33,074 nt of DNA, taken from Dehalococcoidia bacterium (lineage in GTDB: Bacteria; Chloroflexota; Dehalococcoidia; WHTO01). The stretch covers positions 1 through 33,074 of the forward strand of contig WHTO01000012.1 in assembly GCA_009377665.1 (NCBI GenBank), in the 5' to 3' direction. This document shows, one piece after another, positions 1 through 6,791 of this stretch. The translations under genes were made by a program, and so were the position numbers. The notes under the pieces are model-generated. The model had not been told where the DNA came from. It saw nothing but the letters and a program-made list of their open reading frames with translations, and searched no databases. The number at the start of each line of letters is the position of its first letter. Positions within the stretch are counted from its first letter, which is position 1.

Positions 1-87
1 GTCGGCGAGGGCTACATGAACGCCCTCAATCGTCTGCTCACGACGAAGGGCAGCCGGGCGCCAGTTGCGGTGGAAACGACTCCCTAG
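1..87 (+). CDS. C-terminal fragment of an unassigned protein
   Basis: An open frame enters from the left edge and ends at a TAG, giving 28 residues that include VGEGYMNALNRLL. The gene is cut by the window boundary, so its start and most of its length are missing. A strong hairpin terminator with a T-rich tail follows about 20 bases later, which supports a real gene ending here. I cannot assign a family from 28 residues and give no function. Confidence 0.6.
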   Translation, partial: VGEGYMNALNRLLTTKGSRAPVAVETTP

Positions 88-108
88 CTTCGCAGCAGGA
101 CTGGGCAG

Positions 109-142
109 GCCGGCGGCGGTGCACCGCCGCCGGCTTTGTTTG
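109..142 (+). terminator. Rho-independent terminator
   Basis: An 11-bp perfect inverted repeat (GCCGGCGGCGG / CCGCCGCCGGC) with a TGCA loop is followed directly by CTTTGTTTG. The GC-rich stem plus T-rich tail is the classic intrinsic terminator layout. It sits just after the stop of the gene entering from the left and separates it from the PH-domain gene. Confidence 0.85.
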
Positions 143-182
143 TTGGCGCAGTTGGCTCGGTCGCATACGCTTGAAGCGCGTG

Positions 183-779
183 ATGTCTGAGCGAAAGAAC
201 ACGGATGCGATCCCGGCGAAGCCGCAGGGCGACATCAACCTTCCCTTCCCGCTGCACGACGACGAAGAGGTGTTCGCCTATCTGCATCGGCACTGGTTCG
301 TGCTCTACCCACGGCTGCTGGCTTACCTGGCTTTCGCGGTCGTGCCACCCGCCATCCTGATCGCTGTCGCGATCGAGCTCGACTTCCTCGAAGGCGTCGG
401 CCAGGCAATCGTGCTGATCGCGAGCCTGGCCTGGTTCCTTTTCTGGCTGTTCCGCTTCCTGCTGACCTGGTATCGCTACAACAACGACATCTGGGTCATA
501 TCGGACCAGCGCATCGTCGATTCCATCAAGCTCAACCCCTTCAACCTGAGGATGTCGAGCGCCGACCTCGTGGATGTGGTGGATACGAACATCTCGCGCA
601 GCGGGATCATCCATACGCTGCTGAACTTCGGCGACGTCCAGTGCCAGACGGCCGGGTCGTCGACGAACTTCAAGCTGGAAAACGTGCCGCAACCGGCCGC
701 CGTCCAGAGTCTGGTAGACCGCCTGCGCGATATCGCCCGGCGCGGCAACCTCGATCTCGAAACCCCAGCCGATAGGTAG
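183..779 (+). CDS. Membrane-anchored bacterial PH-domain protein (YdbS/DUF304-like)
   Basis: This gives 198 residues from the ATG; an in-frame TTG 12 bases upstream is the alternative start. After a charged N-terminus come two hydrophobic segments, at about residues 45-65 and 70-92. A soluble domain follows with the pattern WVISDQRI...VDVVDTNISRSGIIHTLLNFGDV, typical of bacterial PH (bPH2/DUF304) domains. These repeat a 'new-frame, G.l...l.yGdi' pattern near the membrane. The family is generally of unknown biochemical role and is often found in membrane or envelope-associated proteins. The gene stands alone between a terminator and the copper cluster. A weak promoter-like pair (TTGGCG, 17 bases, TACGCT) lies at 143-171. 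The family call is fairly firm; the function is unknown. Confidence 0.75.
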   Translation: MSERKNTDAIPAKPQGDINLPFPLHDDEEVFAYLHRHWFVLYPRLLAYLAFAVVPPAILIAVAIELDFLEGVGQAIVLIASLAWFLFWLFRFLLTWYRYNNDIWVISDQRIVDSIKLNPFNLRMSSADLVDVVDTNISRSGIIHTLLNFGDVQCQTAGSSTNFKLENVPQPAAVQSLVDRLRDIARRGNLDLETPADR

Positions 780-817
780 CCGTCGTTGCCGGGATTCGTT
801 CCGCGCGCGGCGGGAGG

Positions 818-866
818 GCACGTAGCGACGTGCAGCTGCAGGAGAGCCGATGCGGCGCCATCTCTC
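818..866 (+). other. Possible structured leader before the His-rich gene
   Basis: Two nested or adjacent helices can be drawn in the 102-base gap: GCACGT/ACGTGC with an AGCG loop, and GAGAG/CTCTC enclosing a small CCG/CGG hairpin. They lie just upstream of the ATG at 882. I recognise no known riboswitch consensus. Short GC-rich helices arise easily by chance in this genome, so this is a weak call. Confidence 0.25.
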
Positions 867-881
867 GTAACCTTTTAGTAG

Positions 882-1274
882 ATGACTGTTGTAGCGCCGA
901 TCCCGGCGGGACTCAAGCAATGGGCGGCGGCGCTGATCCTGCTCGCCGCGCTGCTCCCGCAGGTCCTCTACATCGACCACCACTTTCCGTTCGCCGAGAC
1001 CGCCCACAGCCATGCTGGAGCGGCTGCCGAACACACAGCCGGTGCGGAGGACGACTCCGACCACTCGCTTCACTGTCACGGCTCGCTTGGTTCGTGCTCG
1101 AACGTTCCGATGACCGCCGGGCCAGGACAGCTCCTGTCCTCGGCTCAGCTCCTCGTGCACCCCGTGATGGCCGAGCTCGGCCTCGACGCCATCGCCAACG
1201 AGAAGGCGCCCGCGCAAGCCATCGCCGCTCCGCTCGAGCGGCCACCCCAGGAATCCCTTCTCTTCACCAGCTAG
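882..1274 (+). CDS. His-rich, N-terminally anchored extracytoplasmic protein
   Basis: The protein has 130 residues. One hydrophobic segment near the N-terminus (about residues 10-30) acts as a signal peptide or anchor. It is followed by a His/Asp/Cys-rich stretch with DHHFPF, AHSHAG, DHSLHCH and two further Cys. The C-terminal 50 residues are plain and Ala/Glu/Pro-rich. The density of His and Cys just outside the membrane suggests metal binding. The next two genes encode CopC domains, so copper is the obvious candidate. No catalytic motif is seen and I cannot name a family. The start is the ATG; no clear Shine-Dalgarno is visible, and the leader may be structured. The call as a real gene rests on the signal-like N-terminus, composition and context. 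Confidence 0.6.
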   Translation: MTVVAPIPAGLKQWAAALILLAALLPQVLYIDHHFPFAETAHSHAGAAAEHTAGAEDDSDHSLHCHGSLGSCSNVPMTAGPGQLLSSAQLLVHPVMAELGLDAIANEKAPAQAIAAPLERPPQESLLFTS

Positions 1275-1378
1275 AACGAACACTGGTCGGCATCGTGGCC
1301 GGAGAGGCTGCTCTCCCCGAGGAGGCCGCCCGCCGCCAACGATCCGCCGTCCGCCCGACTAACGCCGGGCAACATGGA

Positions 1379-1403
1379 TGGGAAGGCCCGCTGGGCCCTC
1401 CCA
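1379..1403 (+). repeat. GC-rich hairpin upstream of the copC-domain gene
   Basis: TGGGAAGGCCC and GGGCCCTCCCA form an 11-bp stem with one mismatch around a tiny loop. It lies in the 145-base gap before the CopC-domain gene. There is no T tract after it. It may weaken read-through from the His-rich gene or shape the leader of the next one. Confidence 0.5.
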
Positions 1404-1419
1404 GTTGGAAGGGAACTCA

Positions 1420-2061
1420 ATGTTGAGGGTATTGTTGAGGGTATTGCTGATAGTCATGGCCGCCGCGGCGGCCGTTTACGGTGGCACGGCCGCCGTAATG
1501 GCGCACTCGGAGCCGGAGAGCTCCAACCCGCCGATTGGCGGGACCGCGACCGAGACGCCCACGCAGGTCGAGGTGATCTTCACGCAGGAGCTGGTCCGAC
1601 AGGGTGACGACAGCGCCCTGCTCGTCGTGGACGCTGACGGCGCCAGCGTCGCCGCCGGCACCGCGGAGATCGACGACGCCGACCGCACGGTCATGCGGGT
1701 GCCGTTGATCCCCGACCTCCCGAACGGCACGTATACCGTGCTTTGGAGCTCACTGTCCTCCCAGGACGGGCACCCGACGACCGGGTCATTCATTTTCACG
1801 GTCGCCGCGGACGAAGTCGTCACGCCGACCGCCGAGGCTGCGCCAGCGGCGACCGACGAGCCAGCAACGACGGAGGAGGCCTCTCCCGAGGCCACCGAAG
1901 GCGCTGCGGGGCCGTCGCCAACAAGTACCGCAGTCGTCGAATCGGAGACAGACGATGACGATGGTGGGATCCCGGCCTGGGTGATAGTGATTGCGGTGGT
2001 AGGGATCGTGGTCGTCGGCGCGGGCGCGTTTGGGGCTTCCAGGATGCTCAGGTCGGGGTAG
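1420..2061 (+). CDS. CopC-domain copper-binding protein with C-terminal membrane anchor
   Basis: The preferred start is the ATG preceded by GGAAGGG, giving 213 residues; an in-frame ATG 14 codons upstream lies in the hairpin region. The order is: a signal sequence (residues 1-28); a CopC-like beta domain beginning with the copper-binding N-terminal His (H29, in VMAHSEPES) and carrying the conserved DGHPTTGSF motif; a Thr/Pro/Glu/Ala-rich linker; and a C-terminal transmembrane helix (about 182-205) with an Arg-containing tail. CopC domains bind Cu(I)/Cu(II) outside the cytoplasmic membrane. This one would be tethered at the outer face. A 12-base tandem repeat lies in the signal-peptide codons. 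The stop touches the start of the CopC-CopD fusion gene, so the two are probably co-translated. Confidence 0.85.
   Translation: MLRVLLRVLLIVMAAAAAVYGGTAAVMAHSEPESSNPPIGGTATETPTQVEVIFTQELVRQGDDSALLVVDADGASVAAGTAEIDDADRTVMRVPLIPDLPNGTYTVLWSSLSSQDGHPTTGSFIFTVAADEVVTPTAEAAPAATDEPATTEEASPEATEGAAGPSPTSTAVVESETDDDDGGIPAWVIVIAVVGIVVVGAGAFGASRMLRSG
1423..1446 (+). repeat. 12-base tandem duplication in signal-peptide codons
   Basis: TTGAGGGTATTG occurs twice in direct tandem right after the ATG of the CopC-domain gene, encoding LRVL-LRVL. The duplication keeps the frame and lengthens the n/h region of the signal peptide by four residues. Confidence 0.9.
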
Positions 2062-4410
2062 GTGATGGCTGGCCGCCGCCCGCTGATCAGCGCCGGGCTG
2101 TTCGTCCTGATCCTTGTGGCCTTTGCGCTTTCGCCAGCGCCGAGGTCTTCGGCGCACGCCCTGCTCTCGAGCGCCGAGCCCGGGGTCAACGCCTCGCTGC
2201 GCGAGGCGCCCTCGGTCATCACCGCCAACTTTACCGAGCCCCTTCAGCACGCCTTCAGCGCGATCGAGGTGTACGCGCCCGACGGACAACGGGTCGACCG
2301 GGGTGAGGCCCTCTTCAATGAAGCCGACGCCAACCGCATGTCGGTGGAGCTGGAGGGGCTCGACCCCGCGATCTACACCGTCGTCTGGAAGACGCTGTCG
2401 GCGGTCGACGGCCACACCTACGTTGGCTCCTACACCTTCACCCTGCTCAACCCCGACGGCTCCTTTCCGGGCGGCGGCGCCTATGCCTTTGGCGGCGGTA
2501 CCGGCTCGGGCGGATCGCCGACCTGGGTCGACGGGGCGTTCAAGGCGGCCGGCCTGTTCGCCGGAGTTGCCCTCGCCGGCGGCTTTCTGTTCGTTGCGCT
2601 GGCCGGGCTCCCAGCATCACGCGGATTGGGCGAGGGCCGAGCCGCGGAGGTGCGGGCGTTCTCGCGTCTCCTCGGCGCGGCGGTGTTGTTGCTGGTGCCG
2701 TTGGCGCTGACGGCCGAGGTCTACCTGCTTTTCGAGCAGGCCAACCAGCTCGGCGAGGGCTTCAGCGTGCTCGACGAGATCGTGTTCGATACCCAGTTCG
2801 GCCGCTGGTGGATCTACCGCCTGGCGCTCTTGCTGGCGGTGCTTGCCGCGGGGATCTTCGCCGTGCGACAGGGAAGGCGAGGAGAGTCAATCGCCTGGCC
2901 CGTTGCCGTCGGAGCCGTTCTGGCGTCGGCTCAGCTCCTGGGCAGCTCGCCGATCAGCCACGGCGCCGCGGCCGCACAGGGCGAGTTCTGGGGAGTCGGC
3001 GCCGACTTTCTGCATCTTCTCTTCGTTGCTGCCTGGCTGGGCAGCCTCGGCTTCCTGATGCTCACGTTGCTCGCCCGCCGGCGCCACGTCGATCCCAGGC
3101 GCTGGCGGCGCTATTCGGCCGACATGTTGGGGCGCTTCAGCGCGCTGGCCGCTTCGAGCGTGGCGCTCGTCATCGTCACCGGTATCACGGGCGCCGTGAT
3201 CCAGCTACCGTCGCTCGACAGCATCAGCGAGACCGACTATGGCGTGACCTTCATCGTCAAAATGGCGCTCGTGGCCGCGCTCCTGGCCGTGGCGTCGACC
3301 AATGCCTTTCTCCTCCGCCCAGGGATCATCACGCGCAGGGCCTCGCCCTCCGCAGACCCTCGACTCTCGATCCTGGAGGGCCGCATGCGGTTGGCGATCC
3401 GTCTCGAGATCGCGCTGGCCATTGCGGTCGTCGGCGTTACCGGGTTGCTGACCCAGCTACCGACGGCGCGCGTCGTGACGCAGGAGGAGGCGACCCGGAT
3501 AGACCTGGATGAGGTCCAGCTCTCGGCCTTTACCGGGGACGCCGAGGTCGGCGAAGGTACTGCCTCGCTGCTGATCAACCCGGCGCAGGTTGGTCTCAAT
3601 CGGATCAGGGTCGACTTCGACGGCGACAGCGGCCCCGTGAGCGATGTGACGCTCAACGTGGAACACGCGACCGCAGGCGCCAGCCAGGTTCCACTGCGGC
3701 GCGCGGATCCCGCCACCTGGAGCGTCGATGGGTCTTTCTTCGGTCTTGACGGTCCGTGGGACGTCGTGCTTTACGTACAGCGTGAGTCGCTCGACGATAC
3801 ATTCGCCGAGTTCAGGATGCAGGTCTTCCCGGCGCCGCCGCCGCTCCCTGCCGCTGACAGCGGTGGGGCGTTCGCGCTCCCCGCGCCGCAGCTCGACTGG
3901 AACACGGTGGGTGGCCTCTGGCTCCTCACAGCGGGTGGCCTTCTGATCCTGTGGCGCGAGCCGCTTACCCGACGGACGGCGCGGGCCAGTGTCCCGGCGC
4001 TCTCCGGCGGTGCCTTCTCGATCTTCGTGGGCTTCGCGCTGGTGGTGGGCGGCGACCACAGCGAGCCCGGGGCTGACCTCGATAATCCAGTACCCCTTGC
4101 CGATGAGTCCGTGGCCACCGGCGAGATGCTCTACGTGGCGAATTGCGCCCAGTGCCACGGCGACACCGGCCGCGGCGATGGACCGCTCGCCGATGAGCTG
4201 CGCCCACCACCCGCCAACTTCCTCGTGCACGTGCCCTTCCACACCGACGGGACGCTCTACGCGTGGATCACCCACGGTATCCCCGGTACGGCCATGCCGG
4301 CGTGGCGTGAGGAGCTGACCGACGAGGAGCGCTGGCATCTCGTGAACTACCTGCGGGCCAACTTCAACGAACCGCCGCCCCTGGAGCCCGTGGAGATCAG
4401 GGCGCGGTGA
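2062..4410 (+). CDS. CopC-CopD-cytochrome c fusion protein (copper transport/redox)
   Basis: The protein has 782 residues from GTG; the adjacent ATG at 2065 is equally possible. The signal peptide ends before H32 (the copper-ligand His of CopC), and the CopC domain (about 32-128) ends with VDGHTYVGSYTF. A CopD-like polytopic region follows (about 150-475, eight or so helices, with SPISHGAAAA and DFLHLLFVAAWLGS). Next come an extracytoplasmic beta-rich segment (about 475-620), further helices (about 625-680) and a C-terminal cytochrome c domain. That domain has the haem motif C695-A-Q-C698-H699 and a likely axial Met in GTAMPAW (M745). CopC and CopD together are known for copper uptake across the membrane. 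Adding a haem c domain suggests coupling to electron transfer or oxidase assembly, which is inference. The stop overlaps the next start by four bases (GTGA). Confidence 0.9.
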   Translation: MMAGRRPLISAGLFVLILVAFALSPAPRSSAHALLSSAEPGVNASLREAPSVITANFTEPLQHAFSAIEVYAPDGQRVDRGEALFNEADANRMSVELEGLDPAIYTVVWKTLSAVDGHTYVGSYTFTLLNPDGSFPGGGAYAFGGGTGSGGSPTWVDGAFKAAGLFAGVALAGGFLFVALAGLPASRGLGEGRAAEVRAFSRLLGAAVLLLVPLALTAEVYLLFEQANQLGEGFSVLDEIVFDTQFGRWWIYRLALLLAVLAAGIFAVRQGRRGESIAWPVAVGAVLASAQLLGSSPISHGAAAAQGEFWGVGADFLHLLFVAAWLGSLGFLMLTLLARRRHVDPRRWRRYSADMLGRFSALAASSVALVIVTGITGAVIQLPSLDSISETDYGVTFIVKMALVAALLAVASTNAFLLRPGIITRRASPSADPRLSILEGRMRLAIRLEIALAIAVVGVTGLLTQLPTARVVTQEEATRIDLDEVQLSAFTGDAEVGEGTASLLINPAQVGLNRIRVDFDGDSGPVSDVTLNVEHATAGASQVPLRRADPATWSVDGSFFGLDGPWDVVLYVQRESLDDTFAEFRMQVFPAPPPLPAADSGGAFALPAPQLDWNTVGGLWLLTAGGLLILWREPLTRRTARASVPALSGGAFSIFVGFALVVGGDHSEPGADLDNPVPLADESVATGEMLYVANCAQCHGDTGRGDGPLADELRPPPANFLVHVPFHTDGTLYAWITHGIPGTAMPAWREELTDEERWHLVNYLRANFNEPPPLEPVEIRAR

Positions 4411-5150
4411 GCCGACGCTTAGCCGTGATCCTCGTGGCCGTCATCTCCCCCATCGCCTTCGCCTGTGGAGGCGGGGATGGCGCGGGTCCCCAGGATGACG
4501 CGAGCGTCACGGACGACCGGCCGCCTGGCCCCGCGGCGACCCCCGAGTTCTTTACCGCAACTCCCAAGGTCTTCGAGTCGCTGTTCGCCGATGTCGAGCA
4601 GGACGGCTTTGACCTCGGCAGCGCCGCCGCTCCCGTCGAGGTGGTGTTCTACGCTGACATGCAGTGCTCAGGCTGCGCAGGCTTCGCCCTGGAGGTCCTT
4701 CCCGCCTTGATGTCGGACTTCATCGAGGATGATCGCGTCCGCGTGCGCTTCCATCACTTCGCATTCCTCGGCAGGGAATCGCTGTGGGCTGCTGCCGCGG
4801 CGGAATGCGCGGCCAGCCAGGACCGCTTCTGGGAGTATCTCGACGTGCTGATGACCAACCAGGGCCGCCCGAACGCCGGCGCCTTCGCGAAGGCTAACCT
4901 CAAGGCCTTCGCCGAACTGGTGGGGATCGACCACTCGCGCTTCGATCCGTGCCTCGACAGCGACGAGAGGCTGCCGGCCGTCGAGGGTGCGACCCAGGAA
5001 GCCCTGGCGTCAGGGATCCAATCCGTGCCGGCGGTGACCGTCGGCGGCCTGCTGGTATCCGGGGCCGAGGACTACCAGCAGCTGCGCACGGCCATCGAGG
5101 ATGAGTTGGCCGCAGTGCGCGTCGCCGGGGACCGGGGCCTCGGGTGGTAG
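4407..5150 (+). CDS. DsbA-like thioredoxin-fold lipoprotein
   Basis: The protein has 247 residues and its GTG start overlaps the preceding stop (GTGA). The N-terminus is a short signal sequence ending in PIAFAC, so Cys20 is a plausible lipidated Cys although the lipobox is not perfect. A Gly/Asp/Pro-rich spacer leads into a DsbA/thioredoxin-like domain with VVFYADMQCSGC. The redox pair is C87-x-x-C90 and the cis-Pro loop is QSVPAVTV. The DsbA-family helical insert lies between them. Such proteins make or reduce disulfides outside the membrane. Next to copper and cytochrome c genes, it could keep Cys ligands or haem-binding Cys in the right redox state (inference). It could equally be a general oxidant. 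Confidence 0.85.
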   Translation: MSRRLAVILVAVISPIAFACGGGDGAGPQDDASVTDDRPPGPAATPEFFTATPKVFESLFADVEQDGFDLGSAAAPVEVVFYADMQCSGCAGFALEVLPALMSDFIEDDRVRVRFHHFAFLGRESLWAAAAAECAASQDRFWEYLDVLMTNQGRPNAGAFAKANLKAFAELVGIDHSRFDPCLDSDERLPAVEGATQEALASGIQSVPAVTVGGLLVSGAEDYQQLRTAIEDELAAVRVAGDRGLGW

Positions 5151-5626
5151 CCCCGGCGCGCAACCGCGCCTTCCTGGGCGTCGTCGCGGTCGTGGGCGCG
5201 CTGGTCGCCGCGCTGTTCCTGGCTCTCACGGTGCTCGGCGGGAGCGGCGATGACCAGCCCGCCTGCGATCGCGTCGCCGGCCTGCCGATCACGCAGCTGC
5301 CCATCGACCAGGAACGCTTCGACACGGCTTTCCAGGGCATCGCCGAGACGCGCGATCTGACGCAGAGAGCCTCCTCGGCGCCCCCGCAGGAAAGGCAGGA
5401 GCTGCTCAGCCAGGCATTCAGCACCTTCTATCTGAAGGCTCACGACCTGACGCACGACTTCGATTTTGACCTCTGCGAGGCCAACTACGACCTGGCCGAG
5501 GAACTCAGGTTGTCGATGGTCAACCTCGAAAACGCCCTCGGTGCTCAGAACAACCCGCAGGCCATCCTGGCCGGGCTGGACGAGGTTGAGTTGCAGATCC
5601 AAGAGGCCAACGAGTACCTGCTTTAG
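5144..5626 (+). CDS. Single-pass exported protein of unknown function
   Basis: The protein has 160 residues from a GTG that overlaps the end of the DsbA-like gene by seven bases. There is one N-terminal transmembrane helix (about residues 9-33), then a helical, Gln/Glu/Leu-rich extracytoplasmic domain with two Cys (in QPACDRV and DLCEAN) that could pair. The helical, low-Gly composition resembles a small four-helix-type domain. I do not recognise a family. Overlap with the upstream gene and the shared outside location make it part of the same operon, and it may be a partner or substrate of the DsbA-like protein. Confidence 0.7.
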   Translation: MVAPARNRAFLGVVAVVGALVAALFLALTVLGGSGDDQPACDRVAGLPITQLPIDQERFDTAFQGIAETRDLTQRASSAPPQERQELLSQAFSTFYLKAHDLTHDFDFDLCEANYDLAEELRLSMVNLENALGAQNNPQAILAGLDEVELQIQEANEYLL

Positions 5627-5671
5627 ACGCGACGGTGCCGCGGTTCGCCTATATTCCAGTTGGAGTCCCCA

Positions 5672-6133
5672 ATGGTCGAACAGCTGCCAGTCGCTGACAG
5701 GCTCGAAGAGCACCTCGAGAGCTCCGGACACCGTGTCACGGCGCCGCGCCGCGCCGTGCTGCGCTCCATCGCGGCCAGGGCGGAGCACTTCACACCCGAC
5801 GAGATCGTGGAGGACGCGCGGCCCGCCGGCCGGGCGACCGTCTTCCGGACGATGCGCCTCCTGCAGGACGAGGGAATCATCTGCCGCGTATTGATGCGCG
5901 ACGGCAGCCTGCGCTATCGAGTGGGCGAGCTGGGCCACCACCACCACCTCATCTGCATGGAGTGCGGCGACGTCAGAGACTTCAGCGGCTGCGATATCCC
6001 GGCCGGTGTCCAGGAGATCGGCGAGATGGCGGGGTTCGAGATCCAGGGTCACTCGCTCGAGCTTTACGGCCGCTGTGCCCGTTGCCGCGCGCGCGAGGTC
6101 GCGCGCGAAGGCTCATCAGCCGTCACGACCTAA
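5672..6133 (+). CDS. Fur-family metal-responsive repressor
   Basis: The protein has 153 residues from an ATG with GGAG six bases upstream; the TTG in the track at 5660 is less likely. The N-terminal winged helix (about 1-80) contains HRVTAPRRAVL and the recognition-helix region RATVFRTMRLLQDEGI. The C-terminal dimerisation domain starts with a HHHH run (89-92). It carries two structural zinc pairs, C95-x2-C98 and C135-x2-C138. These are hallmarks of Fur/Zur/PerR proteins, which repress when bound to Fe, Zn or another metal. The exact metal cannot be told from sequence. Its place directly after the copper/redox set suggests it may control that set; no clear Fur box was found. Confidence 0.9.
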   Translation: MVEQLPVADRLEEHLESSGHRVTAPRRAVLRSIAARAEHFTPDEIVEDARPAGRATVFRTMRLLQDEGIICRVLMRDGSLRYRVGELGHHHHLICMECGDVRDFSGCDIPAGVQEIGEMAGFEIQGHSLELYGRCARCRAREVAREGSSAVTT

Positions 6134-6232
6134 AGCCGCCCCTACCACCCGCCCGCCGGGCCCCACATGCTGCCCAGGTACACGACAGGATCCCCACTGA
6201 TCGGGGGCGCCTGGAGTGATTCGCCGTGCAAT

Positions 6233-6262
6233 TTGACATCTCATGGGGAAAAGTGGTAGAAA
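6233..6262 (+). promoter_or_regulatory. Promoter of the dcw operon
   Basis: TTGACA (perfect -35) is followed after 18 bases by TAGAAA (-10, four of six). The -10 and the bases around it lie inside the MraZ repeat array, so a bound repressor would block RNA polymerase. About 90 bases of leader separate the expected transcription start from mraZ. Confidence 0.7.
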
Positions 6263-6279
6263 GTGGGGTACCGATGGGA
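6244..6279 (+). promoter_or_regulatory. MraZ box (TGGGN direct repeats)
   Basis: Four repeats read TGGGG, TGGTA, TGGGG and TGGGA, with spacers of 5, 5 and 6 bases. MraZ is known to bind TGGGN repeats spaced by about 10 bases upstream of its own gene. The second repeat is imperfect and the last is shifted by one base. The array overlaps the promoter, which fits autorepression. Confidence 0.85.
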
Positions 6280-6284
6280 TCTAA

Positions 6285-6330
6285 GCCGGCGGCCCCCACT
6301 GAATCACTGTTCTCTCTCAGGGCCGCCGGC
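6285..6330 (+). repeat. 11-bp inverted repeat in the mraZ leader
   Basis: GCCGGCGGCCC and GGGCCGCCGGC are perfect complements, 24 bases apart. The 3' arm ends about ten bases before the AGGAG that probably serves mraZ. In RNA this would be a very stable stem in the leader of the whole dcw operon. There is no T tract, so it is not an obvious terminator. Confidence 0.75.
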
Positions 6331-6356
6331 GGATCCGACAGGAGTGTTGCGGCAAG

Positions 6357-6791
6357 ATGTTCCGAGGGACCTGGGACTATTCGGTCGACGATAGGGGGAG
6401 GATTCCAATTCCTCCGCGCTACAGGCCGCTCTTCGAGAAGGGCGGCGTACTCGTCGATGGCAGTGAGGGTTGCCTCGAGCTCTACACAGAGCAGGACTAC
6501 GCCGAGCGCTCCGTCGAGATTCAGCAAATCGCGGACACGACCGCGGATGGCCGACGCATTCACCGCTACTTCTATGGCACAGCCCGCGAGGTCGAGCTGG
6601 ATCGCCAGGGCCGCATCCTCGTCCCGCAGAACCTGCGCGACGCGGCGGCTATCGACGGTGGGGTTGTCGTGATGGGCCGCGGGCGTGTGCTGGAGCTCTG
6701 GAACCGCGAACGCTGGGAGCGCGAGAACGAAGTCGTCAGGGAACAATACAGCCCGGCCCTCGAGCGCAGAAGCCAGGGGCAGCCGGGATGA
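6357..6791 (+). CDS. mraZ: MraZ, transcriptional regulator of the dcw operon
   Basis: The protein has 144 residues, a normal length for the family. It holds two SpoVT/AbrB-type half-domains: the first begins MFRGTWDYSVDDRGRIPIPPRYR and the second contains EVELDRQGRILVPQNLRDAAAI. This is the diagnostic DRGRI/DRQGRI repeat of MraZ. The protein forms ring-shaped oligomers that bind TGGGN repeats, and such a box is present just upstream. AGGAG lies 12 bases before the ATG, a rather long spacing. Its stop overlaps the rsmH start as ATGA. It heads a long co-directional division and cell-wall operon. Confidence 0.95.
   Translation: MFRGTWDYSVDDRGRIPIPPRYRPLFEKGGVLVDGSEGCLELYTEQDYAERSVEIQQIADTTADGRRIHRYFYGTAREVELDRQGRILVPQNLRDAAAIDGGVVVMGRGRVLELWNRERWERENEVVREQYSPALERRSQGQPG

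Noticed and set aside
84-1283. Minus-strand ORF of 399 aa
   Set aside because: It is Arg/Gly/Asp-rich and without domain pattern. It is antisense to the PH-domain gene and the His-rich gene, a GC-driven shadow.
5072-6052. Minus-strand ORF of 326 aa
   Set aside because: It is antisense to the one-TM protein and the Fur-family gene, both supported by motifs and ribosome sites.
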